From Nostoc sp. C052 (lineage in GTDB: Bacteria > Cyanobacteriota > Cyanobacteriia > Cyanobacteriales > Nostocaceae), in the NCBI RefSeq assembly GCF_013393905.1, contig NZ_CP040272.1:5948001-6012000 (forward strand): DNA of 64,000 nt. The letters are read 5' to 3'. Below, in pieces: positions 28,014 through 38,117 of this stretch. The position numbers and the translations under genes are program-made. Numbering within the stretch: position 1 is the stretch's first letter; each line of letters begins with the position of its first letter. The notes under the pieces are model-generated. The model was not told the DNA's origin and did not search any database. It saw nothing but the letters and a program-made list of their open reading frames with translations.

Positions 28014-28718
28014 ATGATGGAACGGAAATCATCAGGAATCAAATACTTTGCCGTACTGATTGGATTCCTGCGCGATCGCCAAGGTTTTCTAGAGGAAGTT
28101 CGTCAAGGAATAAGATTACCAAATAAAATCATTTCGCTATTAGTTTGCAGTTCCTTATTTATCGCTGCCTACGGCGGAATCATTGGTGCATACCATAGCT
28201 GGATGCAGGCTTTGTCTTCCGCCATTAAACTCCCAGCCCTCTATTTAATCACACTTTTGATTTGTATGCCGACGTTGTATTTTGCTAACATTATTTTTGG
28301 TTCCAAGCGGACTTTTGGACAGCATTTAGCATTAGTATTAACTGCGGTTTCAGTCACCAGCGTACTTTTATTTAGTTTTGCACCAATCACATTGTTTTTC
28401 TTAATTACCACCAATAATTACCAATTTTTAATTTTATTAAATGTCTTTATCTTTGCCATAACTGGATTTATTGGTATTTCGTCTTTATATCAAGCCACGA
28501 ATTTAGTTTTAGAACAAGATGATGAAGGTCGTAAAACCCGCCAGAAGATTTTACAATTTTGGCTATTTCTTTACGCTTTCGTAGGCAGTCAGTTAGGATG
28601 GACTCTCAGACCATTTTTTGGCACACCTGGCTCTGCCTTTGAACTCTTCCGCGAAAGAGAAGGTAATTTTTATTTAAGTGTCATTAAATCTCTTAGCTAT
28701 CTCTTTGGATTCCGTTAA
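28014..28718 (+). CDS. Multi-pass membrane protein (Yip1-like), function unknown
   Basis: 234 aa with about five hydrophobic segments (roughly 42-62, 72-92, 102-125, 132-155, 182-200) and a charged N terminus. The arrangement resembles Yip1-type bacterial membrane proteins, but no decisive motif is seen. TGAGG lies 7 nt before the ATG. It follows the CruP-like gene by 23 bp on the same strand, suggesting a membrane or carotenoid-related context by association only. Confidence 0.7.
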   Translation: MMERKSSGIKYFAVLIGFLRDRQGFLEEVRQGIRLPNKIISLLVCSSLFIAAYGGIIGAYHSWMQALSSAIKLPALYLITLLICMPTLYFANIIFGSKRTFGQHLALVLTAVSVTSVLLFSFAPITLFFLITTNNYQFLILLNVFIFAITGFIGISSLYQATNLVLEQDDEGRKTRQKILQFWLFLYAFVGSQLGWTLRPFFGTPGSAFELFREREGNFYLSVIKSLSYLFGFR

Positions 28719-28821
28719 TTAGCCGAATAATAAGTTTTACAGTGCATTAATTCCTGGGATAGTTTTTTAAATGGGCGAACCTACCGTACTAAGTAGTACC
28801 CAATATACAAAAATTTCTTTG

Positions 28822-29520
28822 CTAAACTGATTCCACTGATGAAGCACCAAAACGATAGCCTTTACCGTAAACTGTGTGAATCAGCGTAGTTTCTTTACCC
28901 ACCTCAATCTTACGCCGCAGCAAGCGAATTAATGCCGCTATCACATTGCTACTGGGTTGTTCTTCCTCTTGCCACAAATTTTGCATAATCTGACCATGAG
29001 TTAACAATTGTCCAGTGTGTTCCATAAAGTATTGCAATAACTGGCTTTCTTTTTGCGATAGCTCAATTATCCGTCCCTGACGATAGGCTACTTGATTATC
29101 ACAATCGAGTTCTAAATCAGCGACAGTAAGTCGTCCAGCGGTAGTTTCATAGATTTGGGAACCGGAACGACGCAATAAAGCGCGGACTCTGGCTAATAAC
29201 TCCCGCAGTTCAAAAGGTTTAACTAAATAGTCGTCCGCACCAGCATCTAAACCTTCTACGCGGTCATCGAGAGTATCTTTAGCTGTGAGAAACAGCACGG
29301 GAGTGGTTTTGCTTTGGCGTCGCAATTCCTGACAAATCTCTAACCCGGTTTTTCCTGGCAGCATCCAATCTAAAATCAGTAGGTCATAACTGCCTGCTTG
29401 TGCCAGTTCGCTGCCAGATGTCCCATCATAAGCGGCATCTACAGTGTAACCCTCACGAGTTAACAAGCGACTCAAGGGTTGAGTTAATTCAATTTCATCA
29501 TCAACTAATAAAATTCTCAT
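28822..29520 (-). CDS. OmpR/PhoB-family response regulator
   Basis: Two-component regulator. The receiver domain has D7/D8, phosphoacceptor D51 in LLILDWMLPG, Thr in FLTAKD and Lys in YLVKPFE. The C-terminal winged helix includes ELSQKESQLLQYF and IHTVYGKGYRFG. ATG at 29520 gives the normal start MRILLVDDE; another ATG at 29538 would add six residues. No histidine kinase is adjacent; the nearest is at 35274. It is divergent from hisG with a short shared promoter region. Confidence 0.92.
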   Translation of the reverse strand: MRILLVDDEIELTQPLSRLLTREGYTVDAAYDGTSGSELAQAGSYDLLILDWMLPGKTGLEICQELRRQSKTTPVLFLTAKDTLDDRVEGLDAGADDYLVKPFELRELLARVRALLRRSGSQIYETTAGRLTVADLELDCDNQVAYRQGRIIELSQKESQLLQYFMEHTGQLLTHGQIMQNLWQEEEQPSSNVIAALIRLLRRKIEVGKETTLIHTVYGKGYRFGASSVESV

Positions 29521-29596
29521 ACTGCTTGTGGTAAGCATATAGAGATATTCTCAATATTATTCAATTGCCGGAACGCCAAGGATACTAAGAAAAAGA

Positions 29597-30241
29597 ATGC
29601 TGACTGTTGCATTGCCAAAAGGGGAACTACTTAAAAATAGCATCCGCCTGCTACAAGGTGTGGGATTAGATTTTAGTGCTTTTTTAGATTCAGGAACTCG
29701 CCAACTTCAAATTCCTGACACCAAAGGAATTGCCAAAGCTTTACTGGTGCGCGCGCAGGATGTACCTGTATATGTGGAATATGGTCAGGCACAGTTGGGG
29801 ATTGTCGGTTACGATGTGCTGCGAGAGAAACAGCCGCAAGTTGCTCACTTGGTAGATTTGCAGTTTGGTCATTGTCGGATGTCGGTGGCGGTAAAAGCAT
29901 CCAGTTCTTATACGTCGCCTTTAGATTTACCACCACATGGTAGAGTTGCTTCAAAATATGTAAATTGCGCTCGTGAATATTTCCACAGTCTCGATTTGCC
30001 TGTAGAAATAGTGCCATTGTATGGTTCAGTAGAACTAGGCCCAATTACTGGTATGTCAGAAGCGATCGTGGATTTAGTTTCGACAGGGCGAACTTTGCGC
30101 GAAAATGGTTTAATTGAAATCGCTACTCTCTATGAAAGCACAGCGCGATTGATTGCCCATCCTTTGAGTTATCGCCTAAACACGGGTAATCTAAATGATG
30201 TGATTGCCAAGCTACGGGAAGTAGTGTTGGTGGAGGTTTAA
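29597..30241 (+). CDS. hisG: ATP phosphoribosyltransferase, short form
   Basis: First enzyme of histidine synthesis, joining PRPP and ATP. Signatures include MLTVALPKGELL at the start, YGQAQLGIVGYDVL, and the PRPP-binding segment IVDLVSTGRTLRENGL. At 214 aa it lacks the regulatory C-terminal domain of the long form and should need the partner HisZ, which is not in this window. The gene stands alone. Confidence 0.95.
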   Translation: MLTVALPKGELLKNSIRLLQGVGLDFSAFLDSGTRQLQIPDTKGIAKALLVRAQDVPVYVEYGQAQLGIVGYDVLREKQPQVAHLVDLQFGHCRMSVAVKASSSYTSPLDLPPHGRVASKYVNCAREYFHSLDLPVEIVPLYGSVELGPITGMSEAIVDLVSTGRTLRENGLIEIATLYESTARLIAHPLSYRLNTGNLNDVIAKLREVVLVEV

Positions 30242-30691
30242 CACCAATTTGTAATTCGTAATGACGCTCTACAGACCTTTGCGATCGCTAACACTACTAG
30301 CGTGGCAAGCTTAAAATAGTACATTAAACGTAGGTTGGGTTACGTAAAGCCTCCACCCAACCTACAATTTTTTCTTTAACCCCTCAGCAAATAGAATCAA
30401 AGCGTTGGTGAATTACCGCAACTCCTCATCATCTCTTTACATAGCTTTGTGATATCCATATAAACCCTGAAATACTCACCGAAGAATAGTTAGAGCCGTT
30501 GCGTAAGAATACGCACCTGAAAAATGTCCATTCTTAACAAAATGCTCACACCCAGAGTCATATATTTTTATCTGTAAAAAGAAATTAAAAAAAGATTACG
30601 CCTCTACTTTTGCTAGTTGAGGTTGAATCTGCATTCCCAAGCAAAATCTGGGAACGAGCTTAAGGCAAAAAGCATGAGGGGTTTATAAAAC
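30242..30691. other. Spacer after hisG with a dispersed hairpin repeat
   Basis: Contains the GTAGGTTGGGT hairpin described separately. The remaining sequence shows no open frame or RNA fold I recognise. The last 100 bp should hold the promoter of the small secreted protein gene. Confidence 0.5.
30330..30373 (+). repeat. GTAGGTTGGGT hairpin repeat, possible terminator
   Basis: GTAGGTTGGGT (30330-30340) and ACCCAACCTAC (30355-30365) form an 11-bp stem followed by AATTTTTT. The motif is a dispersed repeat in Nostoc-type genomes. Its T run could terminate hisG transcription. Confidence 0.6.
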
Positions 30692-31123
30692 ATGAATAGT
30701 TTCTCTAACAAATTATCCATAATACTTAGGGGAAGTATCTGCCTATTTGGGTTAGTGAGTGTAGGAAATTTTTTAGCAGCGCCAGTAAATGCACAACAAG
30801 CTACTGCTCGTGGTGCTGTTAGTATTATTAAACCTTCCGGTGAATTTCTCAGCGTCAGTGGCGAAGTAACTTTACCTTCTGGCTCTTACTTTGACGGAGG
30901 TGTAAAAATTACACCTACCTATGGAGGGATAATAGGCGGAAATGACGAAACCATAACTAGTCTAACTATAACTCCAGGAGTAGTGAAAACTACCACAGTC
31001 TCTAGCCCAAACTCGTTTATTGATACAACGGCTAATTTATTAAATAATGCTACCTCGATTGAAGATATGACAGCTATAATCCGAGCCGGCACTGGTAATA
31101 ATGCTTTGGGTGCTTTAGATTAG
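30692..31123 (+). CDS. Small secreted protein, function unknown
   Basis: 143 aa with a clear signal peptide (hydrophobic 12-32, likely cleavage after PVNAQ or VNA near residue 35). The rest is Gly/Thr/Ser-rich and predicted beta, with VSIIKPSGEFLSVSGEVTLP near the start of the mature part, and no cysteines. No family is recognised. It converges on the large outer-membrane-type gene and shares a terminator with it. Confidence 0.7.
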   Translation: MNSFSNKLSIILRGSICLFGLVSVGNFLAAPVNAQQATARGAVSIIKPSGEFLSVSGEVTLPSGSYFDGGVKITPTYGGIIGGNDETITSLTITPGVVKTTTVSSPNSFIDTTANLLNNATSIEDMTAIIRAGTGNNALGALD

Positions 31124-31196
31124 ACAGGACTTACAATTTAAAAGGCTTAGATTCCCGACTGATTAAAGAAGTCAGTAATATTTTTATTTAATGTTT

Positions 31197-31228
31197 TAGA
31201 GACGTTGGATTGCAACGTCTCTATTTTG
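31197..31228. terminator. Bidirectional terminator between convergent genes
   Basis: TAGAGACGTTG (31197-31207) pairs perfectly with CAACGTCTCTA (31213-31223) across a 5-nt loop, followed by TTTTGG. It belongs to the AGAGACG dispersed hairpin family. Confidence 0.65.
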
Positions 31229-31247
31229 GTGCGCTACATTAATAGCA

Positions 31248-34200
31248 TCAAAATCGATAACCACCTTGAAGCTTAAGGTCAAAACCATTTTCGCCTGTAC
31301 CAATTTGAGTTTCTATAAATACACTATTATCTGGGAAATTGTGCCTCAAAATGATTCCATAGTTGAAGCCAGAAACTCGGCTGTTTAAACCAATATTGTT
31401 AACACTATAATTTTTTAGATAAACACCAGCAGAAATATTTTGACTAACTCTTTGTAACCCTTGAAATTCAAAGAAACATTCTTTGCCTATCTCTAGGTTT
31501 GTCTTTAGATTTAAACCATGACTAGTACTAAATTCACCATTAAAAAGACCTAAAAAATCACCATTGCTATTATTCTCAATAAAAGCTACACCAGGAGCTA
31601 AAGAAAAACCGAAATTCCTTTCTTGATGCTGATATAAATAACTTAAATAAGTAGAAAAAGGATTATTTTTATTAGATGCACTATTCCAGTCAAATCTCAA
31701 ATATGGTACGTGAGTATTAATAGCTACAGGCTTTTTGGCTGAATTTAACCGGACATCAGTTTTAATATAGTTGAGGAGTATATTAGTATAAATACCAAAA
31801 GTTGGTTCTTCTATCCCCAAATTATTATTGGAAACGCCTGGTGCTGAGTTGGCATCTACATTAAACCACGTTCCTAAATTGGCACTATAGTTAAAATTTC
31901 CAGAAGAACCCGCTGCTAATAATTCAACTGTGGGTAAAGATAGATAACCATTAAAGTTATTAAAACTAACACCTATTTTGTCAACTCTAGTGAGTTCCAT
32001 ATAATCAAATGCTAAATCAGCTGCTCGCACCTGTAGCGGAACTAGTGTGGTATCTGCTGAATTAAATTTTTGTACAAATTGTTGCCCTTGGGGGTTTGTC
32101 AAAATTACTTCTGCGGCAGAAGATTCGTTAATAGGATTAATGGAAGTATCATTTAAAGGAATTGGGATACCAATATAAGTCAGTGGCCCAAATTTTTTAT
32201 TAGAGAGCCTGAGATCGGAAAAAAACGTATCACCTTCATCTAAAATAGTGATATTTCTTTCAAGAAACTGAACTGCTCGCTTATGGTTTCCCGTTCTTAT
32301 TTGCAAGATGCTGGAGTTATTAGGAGTAACTTGACTGGGAAGTGTATAAGTTCCAGATACTTGCTCTAGTCCACTGGATGCATTGGCATAAGATAAAGTA
32401 CGATTTAGTCTATTATTAATTTGTCTTCTTTGGTCAGCTGTAGCAGGTGTATTTAGAGGAGTAAAACCTTCTCCATTCTTAAATTTTTGTCTAGCTTCTT
32501 CTAGACCATGTTGAATATTATCGATTTTAATAGCTTCAAAAACTCCACCTAATAGCAAGCCTAATGTAGAATTCACTGATTGAATAGCATCAATACTAGT
32601 ATCGCTAAATTTAGCTGTTAGGGATAATCCTGGAGCAGAAAAAATATTTGTATAAGTAGCTTTAATTGCAACTGGGTCATATTGAATTAAGCTCCGATTA
32701 TGAGGATGGCTAACATAAAGTCTGTGCCAATCAGAAGTTTCTTGAGTTTGAGATAGTGTCTGAAATACAGGTTGTCTTCTTCCTAAAGATAGCCATTGTA
32801 AAGAGTTAAAATAATGAAAGTCTTTCTCGGATTGAGAGAGAAAAGGATTGACTGCTACATTTAACAAATCCAAGTTATCAAATTTTCCAAGTTGAGCAAT
32901 CTTAATACCTGGAAAAGAAGAGACAGGAGCAGTAAAACCAAAACCTTCTCCCGTCAGAATATTTCCCCAGGAGATACCAGCAGCTTCGAGGGCGCTATTA
33001 GGAATAACTTCACCTACTTGAAGTTGGACGTTTCCATCATCAAGTAAAGGTTGTATATTCGTTGTTGGAAAGCCTTGGAGAATTTTGGGAGCATTAATAG
33101 CATCTAAAGCTTGAAATAAAGCTTGCCCACCACTCACACTTAAAGTAGAGGCAATACCAAGATTTGGAGTAGAATTTTTGAGAACCGTGACATTAGGGTT
33201 ATTTGTGTCAATCCCACTATTAATAATAACTCTCCCAGCAGGTATACCTTCAGGATTTATCAATTCTCCTGCTATTGAAATTATAGAAAAATTATCAGTA
33301 CCAACATCTCCAGCTAAATTTTGAAAATCTGTAGGTATGGCGAACAGGGTTTGCAATCCCCAAAATGCCTGCTGGGAGGTCACATTTTGGGTGATATAAG
33401 TATTGGTTTGTCTTCCTTGAGAGAGAATGCCTACTTGAGAGCCTTTAGTTTCAACTACTATTCTATTATTATCGAGAACCCAATAAAATTGGTCAGCCTT
33501 AGGGAATTTAGCATAAGTAAATTTATTAATAATCTGATTATCCCCAGAAAATCTTACACTTATATCCGTATCTATATAATTTTCATCTTCATTTGGCTTA
33601 AATAATTCTGTTGAAAAAGTAAGGTTATCTGTTGGGTTAACGATCCAAGGATATTTATTGGCACTAAATGTGAGAGCATCAATAATTATTTGTTTTTGTT
33701 TTACTTGTTGTTGCTTTTTTGAACTATGTAGTTTTTCTATTAGTATTTGTTGCGCTGGCGTATATGGTTTAGTTATATTTGGTTTAGTTTCTTCTTCACC
33801 TTCATCAGATGGTTTAGGAGGCTCTACTTTATACTGTTCAATTGGAATAACATCGGCTATGGTAAATTGAGATAACTGTTTAATTTTATCTACGCTAGAG
33901 TTGGGTTCTTTTAAAGTTTGTTTTAATTGAGTTTGACTTTGTAAACTATCTAATTTATCGGACTTTGGCAAACTATTATTACTATTATTACTATGAGTTG
34001 GATGATTTTCTCCAATTAAACCGATTTCAGTAAGCTTGGATAACTGTTTAGTTTTCTCTAAGTTAGAGTTGGGTTCTTTTAAAGTTTGTTTTAATTTAGT
34101 TTGACTTTGCAAACTATCTAATTTATCAGACTTGGGCAAACTATTATTACTATGAGTTGGATGATTTTCTCCAATTAAATCGATTTCAGTAAGTTTGGAT

Positions 34201-34880
34201 AATTGTTTAGTTTTCTCTAAATTAGGGTTGGAATCTTTTAAAGTTTGTTTTAATAAGTCTTGACTTTGAAAACTGTCTAATTTATCGAGGAGAACAGGAG
34301 GCAGATAAGGTGGTGTTAGCGAGTCCGCGAGCGTCGGGCAGGAGGTAGGGTAACTTGCTAATTCTGTACTATTTGTCTCCTGCTGCGACGAGAGAGGGCA
34401 AGGGTTTAAGACCTCAACTGAATTTTCTTTCAGGGCTGCCAAATCATCTGGATTCGAATCTCCAGATGATTTACTCTTCATACCTCCTTCAACCGATTTA
34501 AGGAAACTCTTATTAGTAGCAGATGCATTCTTTTCCTCAATCAAATCAATCCTGGTAAATTTGGATAGCTCTTTAGTTTTATACAAGTTAGAGTTAGCAT
34601 TTTTTAAAGTTTGTTTTAATAGAGCTTGACTTTGAGATTTATCTAATTTTTCAAATTTTAACGAATTATAATCAATAGTGTTTGGATTATTTTTTGCAGT
34701 CAAACTAATCTTGTTTTGACCATCAGCCTCTAAGGCGATCGCAGAAAATTGTACTAGTATTATTTTGAACAAAATTGTTGAGTACAAAAAGCAAGTTGCA
34801 ATTAGTCTGAGATTTTTCTTTAATCTCTTTAGCGAGATCCTTAGAACCCTTGAGGTTGAAGTTTTACGAATTTCCACCAT
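31248..34880 (-). CDS. Large outer-membrane-type protein with N-terminal tandem repeats
   Basis: 1210-aa exported protein. A basic N terminus and hydrophobic segment (about 28-50, ending SAIALEA) form the signal. Residues about 75-350 hold four related units of about 50-58 aa around QSQ..LKQTLK..NSNL.KTK.LSK.TEIDLI, of which the middle ones are nearly identical. The long C-terminal part is rich in beta-strand pattern and ends KLQGGYRF, the terminal Phe expected of an outer-membrane beta-barrel. The family is not recognised; the barrel is inference. It is flanked by a convergent small secreted protein and a divergent histidine kinase. Confidence 0.75.
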   Translation of the reverse strand: MVEIRKTSTSRVLRISLKRLKKNLRLIATCFLYSTILFKIILVQFSAIALEADGQNKISLTAKNNPNTIDYNSLKFEKLDKSQSQALLKQTLKNANSNLYKTKELSKFTRIDLIEEKNASATNKSFLKSVEGGMKSKSSGDSNPDDLAALKENSVEVLNPCPLSSQQETNSTELASYPTSCPTLADSLTPPYLPPVLLDKLDSFQSQDLLKQTLKDSNPNLEKTKQLSKLTEIDLIGENHPTHSNNSLPKSDKLDSLQSQTKLKQTLKEPNSNLEKTKQLSKLTEIGLIGENHPTHSNNSNNSLPKSDKLDSLQSQTQLKQTLKEPNSSVDKIKQLSQFTIADVIPIEQYKVEPPKPSDEGEEETKPNITKPYTPAQQILIEKLHSSKKQQQVKQKQIIIDALTFSANKYPWIVNPTDNLTFSTELFKPNEDENYIDTDISVRFSGDNQIINKFTYAKFPKADQFYWVLDNNRIVVETKGSQVGILSQGRQTNTYITQNVTSQQAFWGLQTLFAIPTDFQNLAGDVGTDNFSIISIAGELINPEGIPAGRVIINSGIDTNNPNVTVLKNSTPNLGIASTLSVSGGQALFQALDAINAPKILQGFPTTNIQPLLDDGNVQLQVGEVIPNSALEAAGISWGNILTGEGFGFTAPVSSFPGIKIAQLGKFDNLDLLNVAVNPFLSQSEKDFHYFNSLQWLSLGRRQPVFQTLSQTQETSDWHRLYVSHPHNRSLIQYDPVAIKATYTNIFSAPGLSLTAKFSDTSIDAIQSVNSTLGLLLGGVFEAIKIDNIQHGLEEARQKFKNGEGFTPLNTPATADQRRQINNRLNRTLSYANASSGLEQVSGTYTLPSQVTPNNSSILQIRTGNHKRAVQFLERNITILDEGDTFFSDLRLSNKKFGPLTYIGIPIPLNDTSINPINESSAAEVILTNPQGQQFVQKFNSADTTLVPLQVRAADLAFDYMELTRVDKIGVSFNNFNGYLSLPTVELLAAGSSGNFNYSANLGTWFNVDANSAPGVSNNNLGIEEPTFGIYTNILLNYIKTDVRLNSAKKPVAINTHVPYLRFDWNSASNKNNPFSTYLSYLYQHQERNFGFSLAPGVAFIENNSNGDFLGLFNGEFSTSHGLNLKTNLEIGKECFFEFQGLQRVSQNISAGVYLKNYSVNNIGLNSRVSGFNYGIILRHNFPDNSVFIETQIGTGENGFDLKLQGGYRF
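33850..34290. repeat. In-gene tandem repeat of about 160-170 bp
   Basis: Three near-identical coding units (about 34150-34290, 33965-34140, 33850-33960) within the outer-membrane-type gene, plus a more diverged fourth at about 34500-34650. Unit lengths differ by short Asn/Ser codon runs (AACAATAGT-type), consistent with slippage. Confidence 0.75.
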
Positions 34881-35273
34881 ATAAATATGCTGCTTGGTAG
34901 ATCAATAATAAAAATTAGAATGAGTTCAAATTACTGAACAATATCCCAGAGTTTCCTTGTTGGCTACAAAAATAATTTTGTGATTATCAGAAACTAGTAA
35001 TAATTTAATTTTTAAACCTTAGATTTTTGTTGATTTGTTTAAATTTATTCAACAATCATTTCGGCTAATTTGCTATAAATAGCCCAAGAAAACCGATTTT
35101 TTATCCTGTCTGTAAAGAATAAAAGAGGATTAAGCAGATTTACTGCAACAAGAGTGTAATTCTTCAGGCAAAATTAAACCTCAGCAAAATCACCAGAGCG
35201 AGAAAATTGAGCTACTTTTTAGCCGTATAAACACGTAATGTATATATTCAGTCAAAAATTTAGGTGAAAAAAT
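34881..35273. other. Divergent promoter region, no gene seen
   Basis: 393 bp of AT-rich sequence between the outer-membrane-type gene (-) and the histidine kinase gene (+). It lacks the G/C-run repeats common in other spacers. Promoters for both genes should lie here; no specific operator was recognised. Confidence 0.5.
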
Positions 35274-36728
35274 ATGTTTCAGGCTACTCGCCGCCGTCTT
35301 GCAATTTGGTACACTACTGTTACTGCTGTATTACTATTACTATTTGCTAGTGGCGTTTATTTATACGTCCGCAGTACATTGATTGAGCGGATTGATGACA
35401 CCCTTAATCATGTAGTAGAAATAGTGGAGCGTTGTCTTACAACTAGCCGCTGTGCGTCTAAGCTGATATTTGAGCCAATTGATGCTGATGCAGATAAATT
35501 TCGGATTAATGTAGAAGCCAGTCTTCGTGACAATACCGATACCGTAGAAGATGACCACATCGACCTAGAATGGTTTAGTCCGACTGGTAAATTACTTTGG
35601 TCAACATTATCTGAACCTCTAAATATTCCCATTCGTGCTAACCGTACTGGTGAAACTGTGCGTGTAGTCAAGGGAGGGAATGAAAATTCCAAATTGCTAA
35701 CTTCCCGCTCCCCACTCTTATTACGACAAGTCACACAACGGGTGGAAGTGAAACGGCAAGTATTAGGATATCTGCGTGTTAGTCATCCCTGGTTTGAAGT
35801 CACTAAACCCAGTCGCCAGTTAATTTTTGATTTGGCACTAGGTATTGGGTTAATGGTGCTTTCGGTAGGTGCAAGTGGTTGGTTTCTTTCGGGTAAAGCG
35901 ATGGAACCTGTCGGCGAGTCTTATCAACGCCTCAAACAATTTACTGCTGATGCTTCCCACGAACTTAGAAGTCCTATTACTTTGATTCAAACTAATGTGC
36001 AAGTTGCTCTTGCTGACTTGGATTTAGCAGAGACAGAAACGACTACTTCTTTGCAGTATCGGCAACAGTTAAAGATGGTGGAACGGTTAACGCAGCGTTT
36101 GGGTAAGCTAGTCAATGACTTACTCTTCCTAGCACGGCAGGATAGTGGTATTAGCAAAGATACTTTTTCACCTTGTCCGCTGGATGCTTTGTTGATGGAG
36201 GTTGTTGAAGAACAACAATTGTTAGTCCCTGAAAAAGAAATCGCCCTTTCTCTAGACTTAGTTGATCCTCCTGCCTCTGAAACTAGCCCCGAATTACTGG
36301 AAAATTGGTTTACCCTTGTGGGCAATTGGGATCAATTGGTGCGGCTGTTCACAAATTTAATTGCTAATGCCTTGCATTACACTCCAGCAGGTGGACGGGT
36401 GAAAGTGGAATTGGCGCGGATTGAGGGAATAAATCGCGTTTCTGGACTACGTAACACCAATGCCCAGTTGCAAGTTAAGGTGAGTGATACTGGAGTTGGA
36501 ATTCCAGCGGAAGCACTACCACGCTTGTTTGACCGTTTTTATCGAGTAGATCCGGCACGTACTCATCGGACTGGGAATACAGCTACAGCTAGCGCTACTG
36601 GTTCAGGATTGGGATTAGCGATCGCTCAAGCTATTGTCGAACATCATCAGGGTCATATTCAAGTTGAAAGTACCCAAGGCATTGGCACCACCTTTACTGT
36701 GATTTTACCAATAACTCTTGAGTCTTAA
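35274..36728 (+). CDS. Sensor histidine kinase, HisKA type (orphan)
   Basis: Membrane sensor kinase of 484 aa. A first membrane helix lies at 12-33, a periplasmic sensor region at about 35-180 and a second helix at about 184-206. The dimerisation domain has His229 in FTADASHELRSPITL. ATP-binding boxes are NLIANALHYTPAGG, KVSDTGVGIP and GSGLGLAIAQAIVEHH. AGGTGAAAAAAT precedes the ATG. No regulator gene is adjacent; the OmpR-type regulator at 28822 is a possible partner by class only. Confidence 0.93.
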   Translation: MFQATRRRLAIWYTTVTAVLLLLFASGVYLYVRSTLIERIDDTLNHVVEIVERCLTTSRCASKLIFEPIDADADKFRINVEASLRDNTDTVEDDHIDLEWFSPTGKLLWSTLSEPLNIPIRANRTGETVRVVKGGNENSKLLTSRSPLLLRQVTQRVEVKRQVLGYLRVSHPWFEVTKPSRQLIFDLALGIGLMVLSVGASGWFLSGKAMEPVGESYQRLKQFTADASHELRSPITLIQTNVQVALADLDLAETETTTSLQYRQQLKMVERLTQRLGKLVNDLLFLARQDSGISKDTFSPCPLDALLMEVVEEQQLLVPEKEIALSLDLVDPPASETSPELLENWFTLVGNWDQLVRLFTNLIANALHYTPAGGRVKVELARIEGINRVSGLRNTNAQLQVKVSDTGVGIPAEALPRLFDRFYRVDPARTHRTGNTATASATGSGLGLAIAQAIVEHHQGHIQVESTQGIGTTFTVILPITLES

Positions 36729-36849
36729 CAAGAAAGGCAGTCCCGATGAAACAAGTTTCTAAAGCCTTGCATGAAAATGTGATGTGAGATGGGTCTATAT
36801 AGATACTCATCGAAGGAGCATTTTCAAGTCAGCCGCACCCAATTCTTTC

Positions 36850-38016
36850 TTAAAACTTGAGTATTTCCCAATTATAGTTGTCGGGAAAAGGTTCTATTTC
36901 CCAGACTATGCTTTCTCCTGCTTCTAAAGCAACTTCTACGTAGAGTTGTTCTACAGCCGTTGTAGCTACATCTTCGTTATTGGGAAAAGGCTGTAAATCT
37001 TCGGTAAGTAATCGGAGTTTAAAACCACCGGGAATAGCTGCACCGATAGCGGCGTTACGTAATTCAAAACGCCAAATAGTTGCATCTATCTCAACTTGTG
37101 GTATAATTAGAAGCTCGTAAATTTGACCTGCGATCGCTAACCGACGAGAGAGAATAGTAGTTGGTTGTCTATCTTCGGCACTCCGCGCCCCAGCAGCACT
37201 CAATTGTAAATCAAAGCTTCCCCAACCGACAACCTTAGCAACTTGAGAAACACCGCTTTGCAACCATTGGAGAACTGACCACTGTTCTGGTAATCCTAAG
37301 CGTCGTTGATATAAATGTTGTCGCCAACCGCCATGTTGAATGAATCCACCCCACAGTTGAAAAGGAATTTCTTGTCGGGGTGTAAGTATTTCCGGGTTTC
37401 CTAAACGGGTAATTAAATTTTGTGCCTGTTGTAGTGATAAGCTCGGAATCTCTTCAATGTTGCTACGAGTGGGTTCTTCTGGACACAATTGACGCGCCAC
37501 TGCTAAAACGCTAATGTCGTTGATTATATCAGCAGCATCCAAAGAATAAGTGCGATCGCTGGCATCATAACTGCCTTGAGTTTTAAGTTTTTCATGGCTA
37601 CAATAACCCCAAACCCTAACATAGCCTTCGTCTGGTTCAACTTGCACAGCTAAATAATAATCACCTACCCAACTAGGAATATCCACCCATTCTTGAGGTA
37701 CTCGCAATTCACTCAAATCAATTGCCTCGCTAGGAACCAAGACTAATCTTGTTGCATCAAGCGTGAGTGCAATTCCATTAACCAGTTCCCAGAAACTAGG
37801 TAGAGCAGTAGTAGTTGGCCAAACCTTTGTCTGTAGTGTCCAGTCTTCTTGCAACCATAGCAAAATAGCACCCAGGCAAAGTTCATTAATATAAGCTTGA
37901 TAGCGAGAATTAGCATTAGAAAAAGCTTGATTGTCTAAATGCGTTTGGTTTTGGATAATTTTAGGGATTTCTAAAACCAAATCTGTTGGGTTAGCGAAAG
38001 TAAATACAGTTGTCAT
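36850..38016 (-). CDS. DUF1822 family protein
   Basis: 388-aa protein with the cyanobacterial DUF1822 pattern: an early FANPTDLVLEIP, the conserved NELCLGAILLWLQE, then a stretch around PSWVGDYYLAVQVEPDEGYVRVWGY. No catalytic motif is evident. DUF1822 genes are commonly found beside sigma-70-like and CHAT/caspase genes in cyanobacteria; here it follows a sigma-like gene on the same strand with a 101-bp repeat-filled gap. A role as partner of that factor is inference. Confidence 0.82.
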   Translation of the reverse strand: MTTVFTFANPTDLVLEIPKIIQNQTHLDNQAFSNANSRYQAYINELCLGAILLWLQEDWTLQTKVWPTTTALPSFWELVNGIALTLDATRLVLVPSEAIDLSELRVPQEWVDIPSWVGDYYLAVQVEPDEGYVRVWGYCSHEKLKTQGSYDASDRTYSLDAADIINDISVLAVARQLCPEEPTRSNIEEIPSLSLQQAQNLITRLGNPEILTPRQEIPFQLWGGFIQHGGWRQHLYQRRLGLPEQWSVLQWLQSGVSQVAKVVGWGSFDLQLSAAGARSAEDRQPTTILSRRLAIAGQIYELLIIPQVEIDATIWRFELRNAAIGAAIPGGFKLRLLTEDLQPFPNNEDVATTAVEQLYVEVALEAGESIVWEIEPFPDNYNWEILKF

Positions 38017-38019
38017 AGG

Positions 38020-38116
38020 AATTGGGGATTGGGGTTGGGCATGGGGATTGGGCAGGAGGCATAGGGCAGGAGGCAGAAGTTTTTTAATTTTTAATTTTTA
38101 ATTTATTTCTCCCCCA
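38020..38116. repeat. G/C-run repeat with TTTTTAA core
   Basis: ATTGGGG and GGCAGGAGGC runs, then tandem TTTTTAA units and TTTCTCCCCCAC. It fills the gap between the sigma-like gene and the DUF1822 gene. Confidence 0.6.
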
Positions 38117-38117
38117 C

